64,000 nucleotides of DNA from Sphingomonas sp. Y38-1Y (GTDB lineage: Bacteria; Pseudomonadota; Alphaproteobacteria; Sphingomonadales; Sphingomonadaceae), in the NCBI RefSeq assembly GCF_032391395.1, contig NZ_CP135916.1, positions 558,001 to 622,000 of the forward strand. Reading direction: 5' to 3'. The notes under the pieces are model-generated. The model searched no databases. It saw only the letters and a program-made list of their open reading frames with translations, and was not told the DNA's origin. This document shows positions 58,068 through 64,000 of this stretch, in pieces. The translations under genes were made by a program, and so were the position numbers. Each line of letters starts with the position of its first letter. The stretch's first letter is position 1.

Positions 58068-59780
58068 TCAGGCAGCGAACGCCGCTGCGGGCAGCTCGTA
58101 GAGCGCGGCGGCAGGCGCCATCGCCGACGCCTTGAGCCCCAAGGCCTCCGGCACGATCTGCTCGACATAGAAGCGGGCCGCCGCCCGCTTCTGCCCAAGG
58201 AATGCCGGGTCGCCCTCCGCCGTCGCGGCGATCCGCCCCTGCCGCTCCATCAGCCAGCCACAGGTCGCGACCGACAGCATGGTGAGGAAGGGATAGGACG
58301 CGGCGAGCCGGTCGTCGGCATCCGCGGTCATCAACCGCCGCCCGACCTCTTCGCACGCATCGATCAGCGACCTGAGGCCGGCATCCTCGGCCTCGCCGCG
58401 CATCGTCTCGAGATGGGCAAGGAAGACGCCGCCATTGTCCATGGCGAGCTTGCGCCCGACCAGGTCGGCCGCCTGGATGCCGTTCGTGCCCTCATAGATC
58501 GGGGTGATTCGCGAATCGCGGAAATGCTGCGCCGCGCCCGTCTCCTCGACATAGCCCATGCCGCCATGCACCTGGATGCCCAGGCTCGCGACCTCGACGC
58601 CCAAATCGGAGCCATGCGCCTTTGCGAGCGGAGTGAGGAGGTCGAGCCGCTTCTTCGCCTCGCCCTCGCCCAGTGCCAGTCGGTCGCTGATCCCCGCGGC
58701 ATAATAGACGAGCGCGCGCGCCGCTTGCGTCTGTGCCTTCATTCGAAGGAGCATGCGGCGGACATCGGGATGCTCGATGATCGCGACGCCGGTGCCGGCG
58801 CGCGCGCCCTGCATCCGGTCGAGCGCATAGGCGACCGCGCGCTGCGTCGCGCGCTCGGCGACCTGGATGCCCTGCAGGCCGACATTGAGGCGCGCGTTGT
58901 TCATCATCGTGAACATCGCCGCGATCCCGCCGCCCTCGGCCCCGATCAGCTCGCCGATGCAGTCGCCATGGTCGCCGAAGGACAGGACGCAGGTGGGCGA
59001 GGCGTGGAGGCCCATCTTGTGCTCGATCGACACGACGCGGATGTCGTTGAAGTCGCCCGGCTTGCCCGCTTCATCCAGCCGGTACTTGGGGACGAGGAAC
59101 AGGCTCAGCCCGCGCGTGCCCGCCGGCGCATCGGGCGTGCGCGCGAGGACGAGGTGGACGATCTGGTCGGCCATGTCGTGGTCGCCATAGCTGATGAAGA
59201 TCTTGGTCCCCGACAGCGACCAGCTGCCGTCGCCGCGCGGCTCGGCGCGGGTGCGAAGCGCGCCCACGTCGCTGCCCGCCTGCGGCTCGGTCAGGTTCAT
59301 CGTCGCCGGCCACTCACCGGTCGCCAGGTGCGGCAGGTATGCCGCCTGCTGCTCGGCGCTGCCATGGTGCATCAGCGCCTCGATCGCGCCGCCGTTGAGC
59401 GTGGGGCAAAGGCCCAGACCCATATTGGCAGTGCCCAACGTCTCCAGCACCGCGCTCGCCAGCGCGAACGGCATGCCCATCCCGCCATAGTCGGTGGGCG
59501 AGCCGATCGTCCCCCAGCCGCCGTCGACATAGCCCTGATACGCGGCGCGGAACCCGTCCGGCATCACCACGCCCTGCTCGGTCCATCGCGCGCCCACCGT
59601 GTCGCCGACGCGGTCGAGCGGCGCCCATTCGCCCACGGCGAACTGGCCCGCGCCCTCCAGCACCGCCTCGATCGTGTCGGGCGTCGCCTCGGCAAAGCGG
59701 TCGCTGGTGGCGAGATCGTCGATGCCGGCGACATGGGTGAGCACGAAGCGCTGCTCGGCAATGGCGGGGGTGAAGCTCAT
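58068..59780 (-). CDS. Acyl-CoA dehydrogenase (long, C-terminally extended type)
   Basis: A 570-residue flavoprotein with the extended C-terminal domain typical of the DUF-containing acyl-CoA dehydrogenases found in Sphingomonas. ATMNLTEPQAGSDVGALRTR marks the mid-domain substrate/FAD region, and FISYGDHDMADQIVHLVLAR follows. VHGGMGYVEETGAAQHFRDS and ITPIYEGTNGIQAADLVGRK carry the catalytic glutamate (YEGTN). It oxidises an acyl-CoA to the enoyl-CoA and hands electrons to ETF; the chain length is unknown. AGAGG precedes ATG at 59780. It is divergent from the Sua5-like gene 47 bases away. Confidence 0.94.
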   Translation of the reverse strand: MSFTPAIAEQRFVLTHVAGIDDLATSDRFAEATPDTIEAVLEGAGQFAVGEWAPLDRVGDTVGARWTEQGVVMPDGFRAAYQGYVDGGWGTIGSPTDYGGMGMPFALASAVLETLGTANMGLGLCPTLNGGAIEALMHHGSAEQQAAYLPHLATGEWPATMNLTEPQAGSDVGALRTRAEPRGDGSWSLSGTKIFISYGDHDMADQIVHLVLARTPDAPAGTRGLSLFLVPKYRLDEAGKPGDFNDIRVVSIEHKMGLHASPTCVLSFGDHGDCIGELIGAEGGGIAAMFTMMNNARLNVGLQGIQVAERATQRAVAYALDRMQGARAGTGVAIIEHPDVRRMLLRMKAQTQAARALVYYAAGISDRLALGEGEAKKRLDLLTPLAKAHGSDLGVEVASLGIQVHGGMGYVEETGAAQHFRDSRITPIYEGTNGIQAADLVGRKLAMDNGGVFLAHLETMRGEAEDAGLRSLIDACEEVGRRLMTADADDRLAASYPFLTMLSVATCGWLMERQGRIAATAEGDPAFLGQKRAAARFYVEQIVPEALGLKASAMAPAAALYELPAAAFAA

Positions 59781-59826
59781 CAGTCCTCTCTTGTCGTGAT
59801 TTTGCGCGCGATATAGCGGCTTTCCG

Positions 59827-60762
59827 ATGCCCTCGCCAAACCCGACCGGCGCGACGCGCACGTTACGCTACGGCGAGCCCGGCGCGATCGAGGCGGCGGC
59901 GCGCGTCATCGCCGAGGGTGGCTGCGTCGCGGTGCCGACCGAGACGGTCTATGGCCTCGCCGCCGACGCGACCGATTCGCGCGCGGTCGCCGGCATCTAT
60001 GCCGCAAAGGGACGGCCGAGCTTCAATCCGCTGATCGTCCACGTGCCCGACCTAGACGCGGCGCGGCGGGTGGCGGTGTTCGATCAGGCTGCGCTGGCGC
60101 TGGCGGCGCGCTGGTGGCCGGGGCCGCTGACACTCGTGCTGCCGCTGGCGCCGGACAGCCCGGTGGCGTCGCTGGCGACCGCGGGATTGGCGACGGTGGC
60201 GGTGCGGATGCCCGCGCATCCGGCGATGCAGGCGCTGCTGCGCGCCGCCGGGCGCCCGCTCGCCGCGCCGTCCGCCAATGCGAGCGGCGGGATCAGCCCG
60301 ACCCGCGCCGAGCATGTCGCCGCGAGCCTCGGCGAGCGCATCCCGCTGATCCTGGATGCCGGGCCGACCCCCGCCGGACTCGAATCGACGATCGTCGATC
60401 CCGCGCGCGGGCTGGTGCTGCGCCCGGGCCCGATCGATCGCGCCGCGCTGGGTCTTGCCGCGGCGGCGGCGGGCGGGCCGATCGTCGCGCCGGGCCAGCT
60501 CACCAGCCATTATGCGCCGGCCAAGCCGATCCGGCTGGACGCGGCGGAGGCGCGGCCGGGCGAATGGCTGATCGGGTTCGGTCCGGTCGCGGGCGACGAC
60601 ACGCTGTCGGTGAGCGGCGACCTGACCGAGGCGGCGGCGCGATTGTTCGACGCGCTCCACCGCGCGGACGCGAGCGCGGCAAGCGCGATCGCGGTCGCAC
60701 CGGTGCCCGGACACGGCCTGGGCGAGGCAATCAACGACCGACTTCGCCGCGCCGCGGCATGA
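59827..60762 (+). CDS. L-threonylcarbamoyladenylate synthase (Sua5 type)
   Basis: A 311-residue tRNA-modification enzyme supplying TC-AMP for t6A37. The YrdC-like domain is IAEGGCVAVPTETVYGLAAD (KxRT region replaced by PTETVYGL), IYAAKGRPSFNPLIVHV, then ARWWPGPLTLVL and ANASGGISPTRAEHV. The C-terminal Sua5 domain follows after GPIVAPGQLTSHYAPAKPIR. The two-domain length separates it from the shorter TsaC of E. coli. No other t6A gene is adjacent. Confidence 0.95.
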   Translation: MPSPNPTGATRTLRYGEPGAIEAAARVIAEGGCVAVPTETVYGLAADATDSRAVAGIYAAKGRPSFNPLIVHVPDLDAARRVAVFDQAALALAARWWPGPLTLVLPLAPDSPVASLATAGLATVAVRMPAHPAMQALLRAAGRPLAAPSANASGGISPTRAEHVAASLGERIPLILDAGPTPAGLESTIVDPARGLVLRPGPIDRAALGLAAAAAGGPIVAPGQLTSHYAPAKPIRLDAAEARPGEWLIGFGPVAGDDTLSVSGDLTEAAARLFDALHRADASAASAIAVAPVPGHGLGEAINDRLRRAAA

Positions 60763-60884
60763 TGATCGCCACGCCTTTAAGGATGTAATTGTTGCAAGCG
60801 CCGCGATGAGGCGACAAGAACGAGCCGCGCGGATAGTCCGCGCGAGTCGAATGCGTCGTGTTTTCTTCGGGGGCGAAAGAAAGC

Positions 60885-61583
60885 GTGATCGAAAAACAAG
60901 GAGCGGGCCGTGTGCTGGTGGTCGAACATCAGCCGACACGGCGCGCCGAATATGTACTGGCACTGGTCGAGGGGGGGTATGCCGTTCGTGCGGTGACCGG
61001 ACCGCAGGAATGCCGCATGACGATGTCGCGCGAGGCGGTCGACGTCGTGCTGCTCGATCTCGACCATCCCGCGCTCGGTGCGCGCGACCTGCCGCGGCAA
61101 CTGGGCACGACGGGCCGGGCGGGCCTGATCGGCGTCGGCACCGCGACTCGGCCCGAGGAGCGGATCGCCGCGATCGAGGCGGGGTGCGACGACCTGGTCG
61201 CGCTTCCTGTCCATCCGGGCGAGCTGTGCGCACGGACCGGCGCGCTGCTTCGCCGCCGCACGCGGCCGCGCCGGTTCGACCTGGCGGGGCTGCTCCTCGA
61301 CCTCGATGCGCGGACGCTGTCGCCGCCGGGCGGGCGACCGACACCGCTGACCCGCGGCGAGTTCACGCTGCTCGAACTGCTGACAGAGGCCGGCGGCGCG
61401 GTCGTCGGGCGCGAAACGCTGTGCGGCGCAATCGCGCGGCGCGGCGACGAGATCGATCCGCGCACCGCCGACGCGCTCGTCCGCCGCATCCGCCGCAAGC
61501 TCGAGCCGCTGGTCGAGGGGCCGGTGATCGCCACCGTCCAGGGTGCCGGCTATCGCCTTGCCGTGTCCGTTCGCGCACGCTGA
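60885..61583 (+). CDS. OmpR-type response regulator with atypical receiver
   Basis: A protein of about 232 residues with an N-terminal receiver and a C-terminal winged helix. The receiver keeps the phospho-acceptor region VVLLDLDHP, but its first acidic pair is EH (VLVVEHQPTRR) instead of DD/DE, and the conserved lysine is missing (LVALPVHPGEL in place of LxKPF). The winged helix is normal (LTRGEFTLLELLTEAGGAVV, then GRETLC and ALVRRIRRKLEPLVEGPVIA, then TVQGAGYRL). A GTG start at 60885 is chosen; GTG at 60858 is an alternative. No histidine kinase is adjacent. The domain may work without phosphorylation or respond to another signal. Confidence 0.85.
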   Translation: MIEKQGAGRVLVVEHQPTRRAEYVLALVEGGYAVRAVTGPQECRMTMSREAVDVVLLDLDHPALGARDLPRQLGTTGRAGLIGVGTATRPEERIAAIEAGCDDLVALPVHPGELCARTGALLRRRTRPRRFDLAGLLLDLDARTLSPPGGRPTPLTRGEFTLLELLTEAGGAVVGRETLCGAIARRGDEIDPRTADALVRRIRRKLEPLVEGPVIATVQGAGYRLAVSVRAR

Positions 61584-61841
61584 GCATCGTCCATATCCTG
61601 TCCGTTGATCGCGCCCTCGGGCTTGCGTCATTGTAGAAGCATCGCGGGTGGGGACTGGCGATCGGATCGGCTGCCGGGGGGGAACCGGGGACCACGATCC
61701 ATCGCGCCGGCGGGCAAGATAGAATCGGGTTGCGCTGGCTGAACATGGGCTCGACGCGGAGGCGTCGGCGTACCCTTTCGGCTGCGCAGCCGCGATCGAC
61801 CTGGCCCGGACTCCTGCCCGCCTGACAGGGGGGCAAGCACC

Positions 61842-63377
61842 GTGGCGATCATCACGCTTTCGCAGGACGAGGATTTCACGCCGGTCATCGCCGGCGAGCA
61901 TCTGATCTTTGGCACGCCGGACGGGCAGGAGACGATCCGCGTCTCGCTCGGGGCGGGGACGCGGATCGTCCTCGACGCGTCGTTCAACGCGGGCGGCGAC
62001 CGCGTGGTCGTGAGCGGCGTCGGCGCGGGGCTGACGGTGCGCCGGTCGGGCAGCTCCGCCATCTTCGAGATGCCGAACGGTGGCATGCTGGTGGTGCCGA
62101 TCGGCGAAGAGGCGACCACGATCGAGATCGCCGGCGTCGCCTATGCGCTCGAGATCGAGGACGGCGTGATCGTCTTCGGCGGGACGATGCTGGGCAACGA
62201 CCCGCTTCCCGTCGGCTTTCCCAACGAAGCGCCGGTGATCGATGCCGCGCGCGCGGTCAGCCTGGTCGAGGGGGCGACCGCGGTCACCGCGAGCGGCGGC
62301 GCGGTCGATCCCGATCGCGATCCGATCACCTATGCGATCGCGGGCGGCGCCGATGCCGCGCGCTTCGTCATCGACGCGGCGACCGGCGCACTCGCCTTTG
62401 CCGCCGCGCCCGACCGCGAGACACCGGCCGACGCCAACCGCGACAACGTCTATGAAGTGGTCGTCCGCGCTAGCGACGGCCGGGCGAGCGCCGCCCAGAC
62501 GGTCCGCGTGACCGTGACCGACGCCAACGACAACGCCCCCATCCTGACCGCGCCCGCCGCGGTGACGGTGGACGAGAATGGCCGCGCCGTCGCCTCTGTC
62601 GCTGCGAGCGATACGGATGGCGATGCGCTGCGCTTCTCGATCGCGGGCGGCGCCGATGCCGCGCGCTTCGTGATCGACGCGGCGACCGGTGCGCTTTCCT
62701 TCGTCGCGGCGCCCGATTTCGAGGCGCCGGGCGATGCCGACCGCAACAACGTCTATGACGTCGTCGTTGCGGCGAGCGACGGCCGCTTCACGACGACCCA
62801 GGCGATCGCGGTCACCGTGCGCAATGTCGACGATGTCGCGCCCGTCTTCACCTCGCCAAACCGCGCGACGGTTGCGGAGAACTCGGTGGCGCCGATCCTG
62901 ACGGTGCGCGCGACCGACGCCGACAGTACGAGCGTCCGCTATGCGATTGCCGGCGGCGCCGATGCCGCGCGCTTCGTCATCGACGCGGCGACGGGCGTGC
63001 TCCGCTTCGTCCAGGCGGTCGATTTCGAACAGCCAGCCGACGTCGGCCGCGACAATGTCTATGAGGTGGTGGTCCGCGCGAGCGACGGGACCAACAATGC
63101 CGACCAGGCGATCCGCGTGTCGGTGACCGACGTCGACGAGACGGTAACCCCGCCGCCCCCCGCCGCCGCCACCCCCTCCTCCGCCGCCGAACAACGCTCC
63201 GGTCATCACCTCATCGGCGAGCGTCGCGGTCGACGAGAATGGCGTGGCGGTCCAGACCGTCACCGCGACCGATGCCGATGGCGACCGCCTGACCTATGCC
63301 ATTGCCGGCGGCGAGGATTCGGCCCGGTTCACGATCGACGCCGCGACCGGCGCGCTGCGCTTCGTCGCCGCGCCTAA
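61842..63377 (+). CDS. Large cadherin-repeat surface protein, N-terminal part up to a frameshift
   Basis: Read as it stands the product is 511 residues. Residues 1-125 form a beta-rich N-terminal domain (MAIITLSQDEDFTPVIAGEH and then ALEIEDGVIVFGGTM). From about residue 128 there are three cadherin-like repeats of about 102 residues, each with SIAGGADAARFVIDAATGAL, DFE.P.DADRNNVY and the calcium motif DxND (VTDANDNAPI). After a Pro/Ala linker the frame is lost at about 63160, and the last ~70 residues (basic, Arg-rich) are out of frame. The start is GTG at 61842 after GGGGGG. There is no N-terminal signal, so a type I secretion route with a C-terminal signal beyond the window is likely. Homophilic adhesion or biofilm formation is inferred from the family. 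Confidence 0.85.
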   Translation: MAIITLSQDEDFTPVIAGEHLIFGTPDGQETIRVSLGAGTRIVLDASFNAGGDRVVVSGVGAGLTVRRSGSSAIFEMPNGGMLVVPIGEEATTIEIAGVAYALEIEDGVIVFGGTMLGNDPLPVGFPNEAPVIDAARAVSLVEGATAVTASGGAVDPDRDPITYAIAGGADAARFVIDAATGALAFAAAPDRETPADANRDNVYEVVVRASDGRASAAQTVRVTVTDANDNAPILTAPAAVTVDENGRAVASVAASDTDGDALRFSIAGGADAARFVIDAATGALSFVAAPDFEAPGDADRNNVYDVVVAASDGRFTTTQAIAVTVRNVDDVAPVFTSPNRATVAENSVAPILTVRATDADSTSVRYAIAGGADAARFVIDAATGVLRFVQAVDFEQPADVGRDNVYEVVVRASDGTNNADQAIRVSVTDVDETVTPPPPAAATPSSAAEQRSGHHLIGERRGRREWRGGPDRHRDRCRWRPPDLCHCRRRGFGPVHDRRRDRRAALRRRA

Positions 63378-64000
63378 TTTCGAGGCGCCGGGCGATGTCG
63401 GCGGCAACAACGTCTATCAGGTCACCGTCTCGGCAAGCGACGGCAAGCTGACGACCACCCAGGCGGTCAGCGTCACCGTGCGCGACGTCAACGACGTCGC
63501 CCCGACCTTCACCTCGCGGGCGAGCGCGTCGGTGGCCGAGAACCGGCTGGCGACCGGGCTGGTCGCCGCCGTCAGCGATCCCGACGGTGCCGCGCCCGTG
63601 TTCGCGATCGCGGGCGGCGCCGATGCCGCGCGCTTCACGATCGACGCGGCGACGGGCGCGCTGTCGTTCGTGGCGGCACCCGATTTCGAGGCACCGGGCG
63701 ATGCCGATGGCAACAACGTCTATCAAGTGACGCTCTCCGCACGCGACGGCGTCAGCACGACGACCCAGGCGGTGACGATCACCGTCACCAACGTCAACGA
63801 CGTCGCGCCGACCTTCACCTCCGCCGCCGCGATCTCCGTCGCGGAGAACCGCGTCGCGACCGGCCTGGTAGCGACCGTTACCGACCCCGATGGCGGAACG
63901 CCGCGCTTCTCGATCGCGGGCGGTGCCGATGCCGCGAAGTTCGCGATCGACGCCGCGACCGGCGCGCTTTCCTTCGTCGCCGCGCCAGATTTCGAGCGGC
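63187..64000 (+). CDS. Cadherin-repeat surface protein, continuation in the +1 frame (3' end outside window)
   Basis: From 63187 the next frame over reads PNNAPVITSSASVAVDENGV, then a repeat with IAGGEDSARFTIDAATGALR, a second from about 63502 (APTFTSRASASVAENRLATG) and a third from about 63808, cut by the window end. Each keeps the DVNDVAPTFTS calcium motif, so this is clearly the rest of the same protein. Deleting one C from the C6 run at 63156-63161 would join both frames through a stretch of pure prolines. The break is therefore either a sequencing error, a recent mutation or slippage. Confidence 0.85.

Noticed and set aside
56790..59816. 1008-codon open frame on the plus strand across aguB, aguA and the acyl-CoA dehydrogenase gene
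   Set aside because: It runs antisense through three recognisable genes and shows composition-driven residues only; length alone is not evidence at this GC content.
60777..63263. 828-codon open frame on the minus strand opposite the response regulator and cadherin genes
   Set aside because: Its apparent repeats mirror the cadherin repeats of the plus strand; there is no independent domain.
62338..64000. Regular ~305-base repetition considered as a CRISPR or minisatellite array
   Set aside because: Repeat length and coding content fit cadherin domains; CRISPR repeats are 24-48 bases with unique spacers.

Overview
The window is high-GC, densely packed chromosomal DNA from an alphaproteobacterium. 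It is most likely a sphingomonad (Sphingomonas or a close relative). The reasons are a LigM/DesA-type O-demethylase of the Sphingobium SYK-6 kind, the order DUF3576-leuS-lptE-holA, the run ftsK-lolA-xth, an exosortase-associated O-glycosylation ligase (DUF5935 type), TonB receptors next to glycoside hydrolases, and several families of palindromic intergenic repeats. This assignment rests on recalled gene order and protein resemblance, not on a search.

Layout. 1-6.6 kb: the end of an acyl-CoA ligase gene, then a TonB-dependent receptor, a TetR regulator and a GH2 beta-mannosidase. A nearly identical 22-nt AT-rich element lies upstream of both the receptor and the mannosidase. 6.6-17.8 kb: psd, a DUF885 peptidase-like protein, tRNA-Lys, folK, a family-5 uracil-DNA glycosylase, a serine hydrolase, an XpaC/TelA pair, a CorA transporter and a FemAB-like acyltransferase. 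17.8-22.6 kb: three overlapping or abutting genes for polytopic membrane proteins, two of them paralogues and the third STT3-like. 22.8-30.0 kb: a six-gene cluster in which every junction overlaps (serine hydrolase, dgcN, dgcA, N-acyl-D-amino-acid deacylase, dicarboxylate/amino-acid symporter, DacB/PBP4). It reads as a D-glutamate or peptidoglycan-peptide salvage operon and is the most coherent system here. 30.3-36.3 kb: a DsbA-like/M48 protease pair, an O-antigen-ligase-like protein, tRNA-Gly, and a TPP riboswitch with thiC.

36.2-37.8 kb is an island of much lower GC. It holds two translationally coupled genes of unknown function, a soluble protein of about 303 residues and a four-TM protein, and is a candidate accessory (perhaps defence) module. 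37.8-45 kb: MAPEG protein, UbiH-like hydroxylase, ftsK, lolA, xthA, ribA. 45-50 kb: small conserved proteins, yggS, a ThiE-like/cysteine-synthase-like pair and a beta-barrel protein. 50-54.4 kb: leuS-lptE-holA, preceded by a perfect 33-bp inverted repeat. 54.4-61.6 kb: ligM-like demethylase, putrescine synthesis from agmatine (aguB, aguA), acyl-CoA dehydrogenase, threonylcarbamoyl-AMP synthase and an atypical response regulator. 61.8 kb to the end: the start of a very large cadherin-repeat surface protein that carries a one-base frameshift in a polyproline linker.

Palindromic repeats of four types occupy most of the longer intergenic gaps. No CRISPR array, insertion sequence, integrase or phage gene was seen.
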